In this document: positions 26,847 through 35,753 of the stretch, one piece after another
Position numbering within the stretch: position 1 is the stretch's first letter
Layout of the letters: each line of letters starts with the position of its first letter
Assembly: GCF_014698145.1 (NCBI RefSeq)
Contig: NZ_JACJSM010000017.1
Coordinates: 1-64,000, forward strand
Length of the DNA: 64,000 nucleotides
From: Oscillatoria sp. FACHB-1406
GTDB lineage: Bacteria; Cyanobacteriota; Cyanobacteriia; Cyanobacteriales; Spirulinaceae
Reading direction: 5' to 3'
The notes under the pieces: model-generated
What the model saw: the letters and a program-made list of their open reading frames with translations, nothing else
Database searches by the model: none
What the model was told of the DNA's origin: nothing
Position numbers and translations under genes: made by a program

Positions 26847-29000
26847 ATGTTGAACTTAACCCAAACTTTAGCAACTGAATTATCGCTGAAACTCCAAAAT
26901 ATTGAGAACGCGATCGCACTTTGGAAAGAAGGGGCGACAATTCCCTTCATCGCGCGCTATCGTAAGGAAATGACAGGAGCGATGGATGAGGTGCAACTTC
27001 GATCGGTATTCGATCGCTACACCTACCTCGAAGAGTTAGAGCAACGCAAGCAAACCATTCTAGACGCGATCGCGGCGCAAGGAAAACTTACGGATGATTT
27101 GAAACAAAAGATCGAGTCTTGTTTGCAGAAAAATGAACTTGAAGATCTTTACCTTCCCTACAAACCCAAACGTCGTACCCGCGCCACCGCAGCCAGAGAA
27201 AAAGGTTTAGAACCGCTTGCACAATTGATTCAATCCTACAATCAAAAAAATGCACCTTCAGTATCTTTGCTAGCAGAATCGGCTCGGTATGTTAATACAG
27301 AATTGGGGGTGAAAACGGCTGAAGATGCCCTTAAAGGGGCTGCCGACATTATCGCCGAAGAAATTGCCGAAAAATCGGAGTTTCGGGCTTACATTCGCGA
27401 ATTCCTTTTGAAGCGATCTGCTTTCGTTTCCAAAATGAAGGAAGACTATCCCGAAGGAACGACAAAGTTTGAAATGTATCGCGATTACAGTGCCGCAGTA
27501 ACGAAAATTGCGCCGCATAATCTTTTAGCACTATATCGCGGCGAAACGGAAGGAATATTAACCCTCGATCTCGATTTTGAGGAAAATGAAGTTCTTGCTT
27601 ACCTCGAATCGCAGGAAATCCGCGCTAAAAATCGGGAAGTTAGAGATTTTTATCAGGCAACGATTAAGGATGCTTTTAAACGTCTGATGAAAAATTCTCT
27701 TGTAACGGAAGTGCGATCGAAAAAAAAATTAGAAGCCGATATTGCTTCAATTCAAACTTTTGAAACAAACTTGCGGGAGTTACTTTTATCAGCCCCCGCT
27801 GGGATGAAACCAACCCTTGCGATCGATCCGGGATTTCGCACGGGTTGTAAGGTTGCAGTGTTAGATGAAACCGGAAAGTTTCTAGAATATTGTCCGATTT
27901 TTCCTCATACAGGTGAAGGAAAAAGAATACAAGCGGCGACAATTGTCAAGGCTTTGATTGAAAAATATAAGATTGAATTAATCGCTATTGGAAATGGAAC
28001 GGCATCTCGGGAAACTGATGCGTTTATCGGGGAGGTGTTAGCGAGTTGCGATCGCAAACCGATTAAAGTTATGGTGAACGAATCCGGTGCGTCGATTTAT
28101 TCAGCGAGTGAAGTAGCGCGATCGGAATTTCCCGATCTCGATCTTACCGTGCGTGGGGCTATTAGTATCGGCCGCCGTCTGCAAGACCCTCTCGCCGAAC
28201 TGGTTAAAATCGACCCCAAATCTATTGGTGTCGGGCAGTACCAGCACGATGTCGAGCAAAAGCTACTCAAACAAAAGTTAGAAAAGACGGTAGAAAGCTG
28301 CGTTAACTATGTCGGCATCGATCTTAACACGGCTTCTAAGGAATTACTAACCTTTGTATCGGGATTAACGCCTGCAATTGCCCAGAATATTATTGCCTAT
28401 CGCAACGAAAATGGAGCCTTTAAAAATCGCCGCCAGCTTCTTAAAGTTGCCAAATTAGGCACTAAAGCTTTTGAGCAAGCGGCTGGTTTTTTACGCATCC
28501 GAAATGGCGATAACCCCCTTGATAATACCGCCGTTCATCCTGAAAGCTACAATATTGCTAAAACGATTGTTGCCGATCTTGAAGTTCCCCTTACTCGCGC
28601 TGCCGATAAACTTAAATCCCTCGACCTTAAAAAATATATGACTGAGACAGTCGGATTGCCCACTTTAAAAGATATTGTTCGCGAACTTGAAAAACCGGGC
28701 AGAGATCCGCGCGAGCAATTTCAGTATGCCACCTTTAAGGAAGGCATTAATGAAATTTCCGATCTGGAAACTGGAATGGAACTAGAGGGGATTGTCACCA
28801 ACGTAACCAACTTTGGCGCATTCGTCGATATTGGCGTTCATCAAGACGGCTTAGTTCACATTTCGCAACTGGCAGATCGTTTTATTAGCGATCCCAAAAC
28901 AGTGGTGAAAGTCGGACAAGTGGTGAAAGTCAGAGTAATTGAAGTTAATGAGAAACTGAAGCGAATTAGCTTGTCGATGAAAAACGCCAATTCTCGCTAA
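26847..29000 (+). CDS. tex: Tex family RNA-binding transcription accessory protein
   Basis: A 717-residue nucleic-acid-binding protein. The order is an N-terminal Tex helical region (IPFIARYRKEMTGAMDE), a YqgF-like RNase H fold (TLAIDPGFRTGCKVAVLDE, then IAIGNGTASRETD), helix-hairpin-helix (FVSGLTPAIAQNIIAYR) and a C-terminal S1 domain (MELEGIVTNVTNFGAFVDIG). The length is normal and all modules are intact. Tex homologues bind RNA and affect transcription and translation of stressed cells. Confidence 0.96.
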   Translation: MLNLTQTLATELSLKLQNIENAIALWKEGATIPFIARYRKEMTGAMDEVQLRSVFDRYTYLEELEQRKQTILDAIAAQGKLTDDLKQKIESCLQKNELEDLYLPYKPKRRTRATAAREKGLEPLAQLIQSYNQKNAPSVSLLAESARYVNTELGVKTAEDALKGAADIIAEEIAEKSEFRAYIREFLLKRSAFVSKMKEDYPEGTTKFEMYRDYSAAVTKIAPHNLLALYRGETEGILTLDLDFEENEVLAYLESQEIRAKNREVRDFYQATIKDAFKRLMKNSLVTEVRSKKKLEADIASIQTFETNLRELLLSAPAGMKPTLAIDPGFRTGCKVAVLDETGKFLEYCPIFPHTGEGKRIQAATIVKALIEKYKIELIAIGNGTASRETDAFIGEVLASCDRKPIKVMVNESGASIYSASEVARSEFPDLDLTVRGAISIGRRLQDPLAELVKIDPKSIGVGQYQHDVEQKLLKQKLEKTVESCVNYVGIDLNTASKELLTFVSGLTPAIAQNIIAYRNENGAFKNRRQLLKVAKLGTKAFEQAAGFLRIRNGDNPLDNTAVHPESYNIAKTIVADLEVPLTRAADKLKSLDLKKYMTETVGLPTLKDIVRELEKPGRDPREQFQYATFKEGINEISDLETGMELEGIVTNVTNFGAFVDIGVHQDGLVHISQLADRFISDPKTVVKVGQVVKVRVIEVNEKLKRISLSMKNANSR

Positions 29001-29093
29001 GCATTTTCGGGCAGCGATCGCGGAAAGTTAGGAGTTGCGTCTTCTGCTTGTCCCTTGTAATCTGTAACCTAGTAAGTTGTTCTGTTGCCTTCC

Positions 29094-30803
29094 ATGTTTG
29101 CAATTTCTCGACAGTCCGACAGAGAAAAGGCTTCCCTGACTTTAGGGGCTGATGGAGTTGTTTTAATCCCGCGCACTCCTCCTCGACAGCAAAGATACAA
29201 AAGTTTGAGCCTTCTGCTGTTGAATTTAGGCTGCGTTCTCGGTATCTCAATGGTGGCGACTCCGGCTAGAAGTGCCGATCGCGTTTCTCTGTTTGTCGGG
29301 CCGTTAGAATTTTCACTAGCAGTCGAGTCGCTGCAACGCTACGCAGACAACGGTAACGTGCAGCCCGATTTAGCGCCTTATATCAATCGCTTGAACGACG
29401 AACAGCAAGAACAGTTGCGAAAGATTTTAGGCACGCGCGCGGAAGTAACGCCGGTAGCAATTTCGCAATTTCTCTACACTCCCCAAGGCGAAATCATCTT
29501 AAGAGAATTAGGCACGTTAATCCAAACGCGCAGCGGACAGTCCGGTTTCTATGCAATTCGTTCGGCCTTAATCCTAGCAGCGGCAGATAAAGAAGGACTC
29601 ACTCCCCTCAATGTTCTCAGGAAGTTCCCGACTACCAGCATTCGTATTAATTCTGCTCGCGTTTTTGAGTTAATCGGGCGCGTCAGCAGTTTGGTGCGGC
29701 AGACGGAAGGCGCAATCTCAGCCATCCGACAAGAAGCCCTCACCGAAATCGGCAACGATTCGAGTGAATTTCCTCTCGATTTGCAGCAAGCGGGATCGAT
29801 TCCCTTCACTCAACAAAGCCTTATTCTCAACGATGTTGCGCGCAATCGCACTTTTCCCATCGATTTTTACCTCCCCCAGCAAGGCACAAGCGTGCCTCTG
29901 ATTGTCATTTCTCACGGATTGGGTTCTAATCGCGACAGCTACCGCTACTTAGCTCTACATTTAGCGTCTCACGGTTTTGCCGTCGCCGTTCCCGAACATC
30001 CCGGCAGTAACGCCGCCCAGTTACAAGCCTTAGCTAACGGCTTAGTTAAAGATATTACGCCGCCGAGAGAATTGCTCGATCGCCCTCTCGATGTTAAATT
30101 TTTGCTCGATGAATTGCAGCGCCAGTACCCCCAACAAATCGACTGGCAGCGCGTCGGTGTTGTCGGTCAGTCCTTCGGGGGCTACACTGCTTTAGCACTA
30201 GCCGGGGCGCAACTCAATACCGAGGAACTGCAAAGCAATTGCGATCCGAATAGCCTTGATTTTAATATTTCCTTTCTCCTTCAGTGCCAAGCCTTAAGAC
30301 TGCCGGAGCCGAATTATAATCTTAGCGATAGCCGCATTAAAGCCGCGATCGCGATTAATCCTCTCAGCAGTCAGATTTTTGGTCCGCAACAACTCGCCTC
30401 CCTCAAAACGCCGATTATGTTAATTTCAGGGAGTGCCGATGCTGTAACCCCTGCCCTAGAGGAACAAATTCGTCCTTTTACCACCCTCACTACCCCGGAT
30501 AAATACCTCGTCTTACTCGAAAACGGCACGCATTTTTCGACGATCGGTACGACAGATGAAGATATCGCCCTGCCGCCGCAAGTTTTGGGCCCCGACCCCG
30601 CGATCGCTTACGACTATACTAAAGCAATGGCTCTAGCCTTTTTCCAAACTTACGTCGCAGGCAACGCCCAATACAGCCCCTATCTCAGCGCCGCTTATGC
30701 CCAGTCGATTTCTCGCTGGCCGATACCCCTGAGTTTTATCAAATCTTTGAGCCTGGAACAGTTGCAATCGTCAATGCAGGAAACCCACTTGACGGTAAAA
30801 TAG
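29094..30803 (+). CDS. Exported DUF1400 alpha/beta hydrolase
   Basis: About 569 residues. After an unusual basic N-terminus of about 40 residues, a hydrophobic segment (LLLLNLGCVLGISMVATPA) probably acts as signal or anchor. A DUF1400 domain follows (residues about 60-190), then an alpha/beta hydrolase with the nucleophile elbow GQSFGGYTAL, an acid in ISGSADAVTP and a histidine in NGTHFSTIG. This cyanobacterial architecture resembles platelet-activating-factor acetylhydrolase-like lipases. The substrate is unknown. A TTG at 29085 is an alternative start. Confidence 0.88.
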   Translation: MFAISRQSDREKASLTLGADGVVLIPRTPPRQQRYKSLSLLLLNLGCVLGISMVATPARSADRVSLFVGPLEFSLAVESLQRYADNGNVQPDLAPYINRLNDEQQEQLRKILGTRAEVTPVAISQFLYTPQGEIILRELGTLIQTRSGQSGFYAIRSALILAAADKEGLTPLNVLRKFPTTSIRINSARVFELIGRVSSLVRQTEGAISAIRQEALTEIGNDSSEFPLDLQQAGSIPFTQQSLILNDVARNRTFPIDFYLPQQGTSVPLIVISHGLGSNRDSYRYLALHLASHGFAVAVPEHPGSNAAQLQALANGLVKDITPPRELLDRPLDVKFLLDELQRQYPQQIDWQRVGVVGQSFGGYTALALAGAQLNTEELQSNCDPNSLDFNISFLLQCQALRLPEPNYNLSDSRIKAAIAINPLSSQIFGPQQLASLKTPIMLISGSADAVTPALEEQIRPFTTLTTPDKYLVLLENGTHFSTIGTTDEDIALPPQVLGPDPAIAYDYTKAMALAFFQTYVAGNAQYSPYLSAAYAQSISRWPIPLSFIKSLSLEQLQSSMQETHLTVK

Positions 30804-31047
30804 GGATCGCGTTTAAGAACAAAACTTTCTTCACACCGATCTCCCGATCGAGCTTTCGCGAAGGCAGAAGCCATCGATACGGGGCTTACGCAGGACGAAG
30901 CTAGAAACCGGGCTTCTTCGTCATTCCTAGGTTCCTTCAATAATCCTGAGTTGGGTAGAAACCAGGTTCTTTGCGTGGGTCATCGGGTTATTTCGTTCGG
31001 TTGCACAACGTTACCTCAATCTGGCAAGTTTTAGGAGAAGTCGTCCC

Positions 31048-31590
31048 ATGATTAATGCGCTCAAAAAACTCTTTGGTAAGAAAGATGAATTTTTTCTCGA
31101 GCTAAAGGAAGATGCTGAGTCGGCGATCGCCGATGCTAAAGATACCGTCAAAGATGCTGTCTCTAGCGCTAAAGAAACCGTTAAAGATGTCGCTGCTGAT
31201 GCAAAAGATGCCGTAGTTAACGCTACGGAAACCGTTAAAGATGCAGCTTCCGATGCCAAAGAAGCTGTCGCTAACGCTACAGAAAACGTTAAGGGCGCGG
31301 TGGCTGATGCCAAAGATACCGTCAGCGATGCGGTAGATTCCACTGCTGACAAGTCGGCAGCGACCGCCAAAAAGGTCAAATCTCGCGCCAAATCGGTTAA
31401 GAACGATGTAGTAGAAGCGCAGCCCGTTCGTCCGGCAGCTAGCGCGACGAATGCTGCTGCTAACTCGGTTGAAGATAATACTTTCGCACCTAACCACTTA
31501 ATGGGCGGGCAGAAGGTCTCTCGCCGCCGCCCGGGGCCGAGTTTGAAAGTCTACCGAGATATGGCACGCCAATATCAACAGAAAGGCTAA
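31048..31590 (+). CDS. LEA-like amphipathic repeat protein
   Basis: A 180-residue soluble protein with an AGGAG ribosome-binding site at 31031-31035. Residues about 20-105 are a run of 11-residue-like units built on 'DAKDTVKDAV' and 'NATETVKDAA', rich in Ala, Asp, Lys and Val and free of Pro and Gly except one. This is the group 3 LEA or apolipoprotein pattern of long amphipathic helix, used in desiccation or membrane protection. The tail (NTFAPNHLMGGQKVSRRRPG, then LKVYRDMARQYQQKG) is different and looks conserved. Function is inferred from the repeat. Confidence 0.75.
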   Translation: MINALKKLFGKKDEFFLELKEDAESAIADAKDTVKDAVSSAKETVKDVAADAKDAVVNATETVKDAASDAKEAVANATENVKGAVADAKDTVSDAVDSTADKSAATAKKVKSRAKSVKNDVVEAQPVRPAASATNAAANSVEDNTFAPNHLMGGQKVSRRRPGPSLKVYRDMARQYQQKG

Positions 31591-31635
31591 TTAAGACCTT
31601 AATAAAGCCTCATTATCTGTGGAGAAGAGAAGAGG

Positions 31636-31660
31636 GACGCGATTCGCGATCGCGTCTTTT
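31636..31660 (+). terminator. Terminator after the LEA-like gene
   Basis: GACGCGAT at 31636-31643 and ATCGCGTC at 31649-31656 with a 5-nt loop, then TTTTCTT. The stem incorporates a HIP1-like GCGATCGC. Confidence 0.8.
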
Positions 31661-31709
31661 CTTATACCCTCAGATATTTTCAACGTTGCATTTTTAATTT
31701 TGAATTGAT

Positions 31710-32660
31710 ATGCCTTTTTTTCAGAAAGACGAGGGCCTCGAACAACTTGGAACCGAAATTATCGAAACGACCCGCGCTCAATTTCCCAGCTTAGCGCGCG
31801 ATCGACTCGCCTTGACCTGGATTGTTTACGATCCGCCCGCAATCTCCAATACCGGCGGTGCGATGCGACCGGAGGAATTTTGGGCGCATCCGGTACGCGG
31901 GTTTAGCTATCGGGGGCTGGAGCGTATTTACCCGGCGAGCGTGGTGAAGTTATTCTATCTAGTCGCGATGCACGAATGGCTAGAAACGGATATGGCTGCG
32001 CCCTCTACCGAAGTCGAACGATCTATGCGCGATGCGATCGTCGATTCGAGCAACGATGCCACCAGTTTAATCGTCGATGTGCTGACCGGAACCACCAGCG
32101 GCCCCGAACTGCCGACGGGACCCTTTGAAACTTGGAAGTACCAACGCAATCTCGTCAACCGTTATTATCAATCTTTGGGATGGCCTGAATTAGAAGGGGT
32201 TAACGTCAACCAAAAGACTTGGGGAGACGGCCCCTACGGTCGAGAACGCGCTTTTGTCGGCGAGTTAATGGACAATCGCAATATGCTGACCGCAGATGCA
32301 GTAGCGCGGCTTCTCCACGCGATTATCGGCGGTGTTGCCGTATCGAGCGTGCGATCGCAAGCGATGATGAAATTGCTCGAGCGCGATCCAAACAGCGCCA
32401 AAGATACCTTAGAACCGGAAGAAGAAAATCAAGTCAAAGGCTTTTTGGGTGAGGGATTGCCGCGCGATGCTAAACTTTGGTCGAAAGCGGGTTGGACGAG
32501 TCGCGTGCGTCACGATGCGGCCTATGTGGAAATTCCCGACCTTTCGCCCTATCTCCTCGTTGTTTTCACTGAAGGTCAGGGAAATAATTTGGGGCTTTTG
32601 CCTTTTGTTTCCCAACAGATTGTTGCAGCAATGGCAAAGATTTCGCGAGCTACATTCTAA
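31710..32660 (+). CDS. Serine hydrolase, class A beta-lactamase fold
   Basis: A 316-residue penicillin-recognising protein. The nucleophile motif SxxK is SVVK in YPASVVKLFYL, the SDN-type motif is SSN in VDSSNDATSL, and the KTG-type motif is KAG in LWSKAGWTSRV. There is no signal peptide, so unlike true beta-lactamases it probably stays in the cytoplasm. It more likely acts on another amide or ester. The gene stands 63 bp before the ABC pair and may be read with it. Confidence 0.85.
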   Translation: MPFFQKDEGLEQLGTEIIETTRAQFPSLARDRLALTWIVYDPPAISNTGGAMRPEEFWAHPVRGFSYRGLERIYPASVVKLFYLVAMHEWLETDMAAPSTEVERSMRDAIVDSSNDATSLIVDVLTGTTSGPELPTGPFETWKYQRNLVNRYYQSLGWPELEGVNVNQKTWGDGPYGRERAFVGELMDNRNMLTADAVARLLHAIIGGVAVSSVRSQAMMKLLERDPNSAKDTLEPEEENQVKGFLGEGLPRDAKLWSKAGWTSRVRHDAAYVEIPDLSPYLLVVFTEGQGNNLGLLPFVSQQIVAAMAKISRATF

Positions 32661-32723
32661 TCTGACCAATGGGATACACTCGATCGCTCCGTCCCTATTC
32701 CATTTTAAAGTGTCGAACAGACT

Positions 32724-33638
32724 ATGCTCGTACCGATCTACGAGATTCGAGACTTGGTGAAAACCTATCCGGGACAGTCGCAACCCGTTAACAATGGTAT
32801 TACCTTCGCGATCGAACCGGGGGAAATTTTCGGCATTCTCGGAGACAACGGTGCAGGAAAAAGCACGCTTGTCAAGCAAATGGTGAATTTATTGCCGCTC
32901 GGTTCGGGCAGCATTCACTTTTGGGGAAAAGAGGTCAGAACTATTCCCGAAATCGTACAGGTTAATGTGGGTTATATGCCCCAAGAGAGCGGCGCGGTCA
33001 ATAGCCTAACCGTAGCTGAAGCGCTCTATTTTACGGCGCACCTGCGCGGGATGAACCGCAAAGAAGCGCAACAAGAGCGCGATCGCCTCCTGCACCAATG
33101 GCAAATGGAAGCATGGCGCGATCTCGTCAGTTCCCAATTATCCGGCGGACAGCGACGACTCTTACGATTAGCGGTTGCGATGGCGGGTTCGCCGCCCGTA
33201 CTGATTTTGGACGAACCCACCAACGATCTCGATCCTCAGCGACGGCGACTTGTTTGGGACAACTTGCGGCAATTAAACGGGGAACGGGGAACCACAATTA
33301 TTTTGGTGACGCACGATGCAATTGAGGCAGAAAAAGCGATTCAGCGCGTGGGAATTTTGCGGGCGGGAAAGTTAGTCGCCCTCGGTCGTCCCAGCGACTT
33401 GAAACGACAGGTGGATCGAATGTTACGTTTGGAGCTATTTTTTGCGAGCGACTATTCCCCAGAACTGCCCGATGGTTTGGTTTGCGATCGCATGGAACCG
33501 GGACGCTGGCGGATTTTATTAGGACGCGATCGCGTCGATAGCACTCTCAATGCCCTCGATTTGGAGCGAATCGACGATTTTCGCCTTTATTCTGCCACCT
33601 TAGAAGACTTGTACCTGCATTATGCAACTCAACCGTAA
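32724..33638 (+). CDS. ABC transporter ATP-binding protein
   Basis: A 304-residue ATPase of an ABC-2-type exporter. Walker A is GDNGAGKST, the signature is QLSGGQRRLL, Walker B is VLILDEPTNDLD and the switch histidine is in VTHDAIEAEKA. The C-terminal third is a substrate-specific extension. It overlaps the permease gene by 17 bp, so the two are coupled. Drug, lipid or polysaccharide export cannot be told apart here. Confidence 0.93.
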   Translation: MLVPIYEIRDLVKTYPGQSQPVNNGITFAIEPGEIFGILGDNGAGKSTLVKQMVNLLPLGSGSIHFWGKEVRTIPEIVQVNVGYMPQESGAVNSLTVAEALYFTAHLRGMNRKEAQQERDRLLHQWQMEAWRDLVSSQLSGGQRRLLRLAVAMAGSPPVLILDEPTNDLDPQRRRLVWDNLRQLNGERGTTIILVTHDAIEAEKAIQRVGILRAGKLVALGRPSDLKRQVDRMLRLELFFASDYSPELPDGLVCDRMEPGRWRILLGRDRVDSTLNALDLERIDDFRLYSATLEDLYLHYATQP

Positions 33639-34383
33639 GCCCCTTCCTCCCCTGCTACAATTACTCGATCTCTGCTGCATCGAACTGAGTAACTGGCGTT
33701 GGTCGTGGCAAGCGATCGCGCTGACAGCCACCATCAGCCCCGTCCTCAGTATCATCGCCCTCGGAACCTTTGCCCCGAACGGCGATCGCGAAGCGAAAAG
33801 CGCGATTTTAATCGGCAGTTTGGTGATGTCATTGATGTTTGGCAATTTGGGCAACCTCTCCTCCCGCTTTGCCTATATGCGCTTTTCCGGGGTGCTGGAT
33901 TTCTACATGACACTCCCCGTTCGGCGATCGCTCCTTATTCTAGCGGTCGTTCTCGCCTTTTTCCTGCTTTCCTTCCCTGCCTTACTCGTTACCTTATTAT
34001 TCGGTTCCTGGTTTTTACAACTCCCGCTAACCCTTCATTGGCTCTTATGGCTGGCAATTCCGCTCTGCGTCGTGCCTTTGGCGGGCGTTGGTGCTGCGAT
34101 CGGCATTAAGGCTCCCAATCCCGAAGTAACGGGCGCTGTAACGCTCCTCGTTACGATGCTAGCGCTCTTCATCGGCCCGGTTTTATTACCAGCTAGCCGT
34201 TTGCCCCGCATCGTGCAGTTTTTGGGCGACTTCAGCCCCGCAACTCATGCAGCGACCGTCTTGCGACAAACGCTGCTCGAACCCCCCACATCGAGCTTTT
34301 TTCTCAGTTGCGGCGTACTGCTGGGGTTCTCGCTTCTAACCTTCTGGTTAGTATCGAGAAGCTTGCAACCTAAAGGCAATTAG
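33622..34383 (+). CDS. ABC-2 type transporter permease
   Basis: A 253-residue membrane protein with about six hydrophobic segments, starting near residue 28 (WSWQAIALTATISPVLSIIA). FAYMRFSGVLDFYMTLPVRR is a typical ABC-2 permease coupling region. It starts within the end of the ATPase gene and forms a half-size exporter with it. The substrate is unknown. Confidence 0.9.
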   Translation: MQLNRKPLPPLLQLLDLCCIELSNWRWSWQAIALTATISPVLSIIALGTFAPNGDREAKSAILIGSLVMSLMFGNLGNLSSRFAYMRFSGVLDFYMTLPVRRSLLILAVVLAFFLLSFPALLVTLLFGSWFLQLPLTLHWLLWLAIPLCVVPLAGVGAAIGIKAPNPEVTGAVTLLVTMLALFIGPVLLPASRLPRIVQFLGDFSPATHAATVLRQTLLEPPTSSFFLSCGVLLGFSLLTFWLVSRSLQPKGN

Positions 34384-34505
34384 CGCGCGAATAACGCTGA
34401 GATATCTTCCCTTATACTGCGAACCATCAGCTAGAGGAACGCTAAACGTGCGATCGCCCGTCCAAGTATAGCCATCGCCAAGGCAGTTAGGACAAATTTG
34501 GGTAG

Positions 34506-34645
34506 GGGCGAATGGCATTCGCCCGGTTTTCTACCGATCGGATTGTCCTCATCGATGTGTCTGTTGCTATAAAACGATCTAAATCGGGCATTGCTGGCAA
34601 TAATTATTATTGTAGGGGGGCGAACAAATGTTTGCCCCCCTACAA
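34506..34645. repeat. Two palindromic hairpins between convergent genes
   Basis: GGGCGAATG / CATTCGCCC at 34506-34524 is a near-perfect hairpin with a 1-nt centre. GTAGGGGGGC / GCCCCCCTAC at 34612-34643 forms a 10-bp stem extended inward by AACA/TGTT. Both are REP-like elements typical of cyanobacterial spacers and may also end the permease transcript. The 331-bp spacer 34384-34714 holds nothing else recognisable. Confidence 0.7.
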
Positions 34646-34714
34646 GGGTTATGCGTATCTTAGCGATTTTGTCAATAGCGTTTGGGGCTGGCTTTTGAGC
34701 CGGGACGCGCCGCT

Positions 34715-34957
34715 TCAGTTGCGATCGCGACTGCCAACATAGGACAGAGAATCGGTTTGATGCAATATCGGAAGAACTGTTGGCGTAATCGGAAAAAGTC
34801 GAACGGGTTTTTTCGGCAGATTTTGCAGAAAAAACAGAGATAAGGCGACAGCAAACACTTGGTCTTGATCCCAAGCTGGGTGTGCGTCGAGATACTCTCT
34901 TAAGGATTTGTGGAGTTCTTCTGGGATTTCTGCCAAGATGCTGATGTTTGAGTTCAC
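34715..34957 (-). CDS. DUF2811 family small protein
   Basis: An 80-residue protein whose first 45 residues (ISILAEIPEELHKSLREYLD, then HPAWDQDQVFAVALSLFFLQN) match the cyanobacterial DUF2811 family. The last 35 residues are rich in Pro and Leu and do not look like the family tail, so the C-terminus may be divergent or altered by a small indel. Function is unknown. Confidence 0.7.
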   Translation of the reverse strand: MNSNISILAEIPEELHKSLREYLDAHPAWDQDQVFAVALSLFFLQNLPKKPVRLFPITPTVLPILHQTDSLSYVGSRDRN

Positions 34958-35753
34958 GCTCGCCTCCTAGGGGTCGAAAGATCGACAGGTTGAGGTACGA
35001 CAGCAACAAGACAATATTTGCCTTGCGGCGTTGCTTGTCCCTCGACCTCTTCCTTCTTCTATTTCGGCGTAGAGAGAGGGGTTTGTCAATGCTGCGAAAT
35101 GTTACAAATATCTTTAGCAAAAAAAAAGATTTACGACAGCATAAGGGTTTCAGGGCATTTTTATTTACATAACTTCATGAAAACTGAGTAGGATCGGGTG
35201 GGGATCTGCGAAAAAAGCAAAATCCCCTACCTAACGCTACAATCGCAGTTCGACCCTCCGGGCTGTGGAAAAGTTGACCGCTTGTGGGGAAAATTCTCGA
35301 TCGCCTGTGGAAAGCGTGGGGAATATTTTGGGGAAAAGCTGCCCAAAAGATAAGAATTACAAATTTTTCTAGAGACTTTCCCAATATCTTGCTGTAGAGA
35401 TACCCGATCTCTACCCTCGGAAAGCGGTACGGAGACCCGTCTCTCAAAGGATGTTACATTTGGCGGCTTAGCGGGGCAAGATGAGTATTAGAAAGGCTTC
35501 CTTAGCAGGTGCTAACTTGCGATCCCCGCCCTGGGGAGTGGCGAACTTTTCTCCTTTACGAACGTCTCTATTTTTACTAGAATTTATTAAGGCGAAGTCA
35601 TTATGACTTCGTGTAAATCTCCCGAAAAAGTTCTTCCCGGAAAGGAAATTGATAGATTCTCCAAACCCGCTTGCAGAAAGTTATTCGACTTTTTAGCGAT
35701 CATCAGCCCCAGCGACTCAGATGTCGCTTATTTACGGAGTCATATACTATACG
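34958..35753. other. 796-bp gene-free region upstream of the sigma factor gene
   Basis: Contains a long imperfect hairpin at about 34987-35048 (AGGTTGAGG / CCTCGACCT with GCAAC/GTTGC inside), a cluster of TGTGGAAAA-like boxes at 35264-35323, and a GC-rich segment around 35530-35560. Short open frames exist (for example 35603-35830), but none has family similarity. It probably includes a long sigma-factor leader. Confidence 0.5.
35264..35323. promoter_or_regulatory. Cluster of DnaA-box-like sequences
   Basis: TGTGGAAAA (35264-35272) is the exact complement of the cyanobacterial DnaA box TTTTCCACA. TGTGGGGAA (35283-35291), TGTGGAAAG (35306-35314) and CGTGGGGAA (35315-35323) follow on the same strand within 60 bp. 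dnaA and dnaN are not in the window, so an origin role is uncertain; DnaA-dependent regulation of the sigma gene is another option. Confidence 0.35.

Noticed and set aside
34431-35120. 229-codon minus-strand open frame over the DUF2811 gene
   Set aside because: Arg/Ser-rich translation without similarity. It is a shadow of spacer and the DUF2811 gene.
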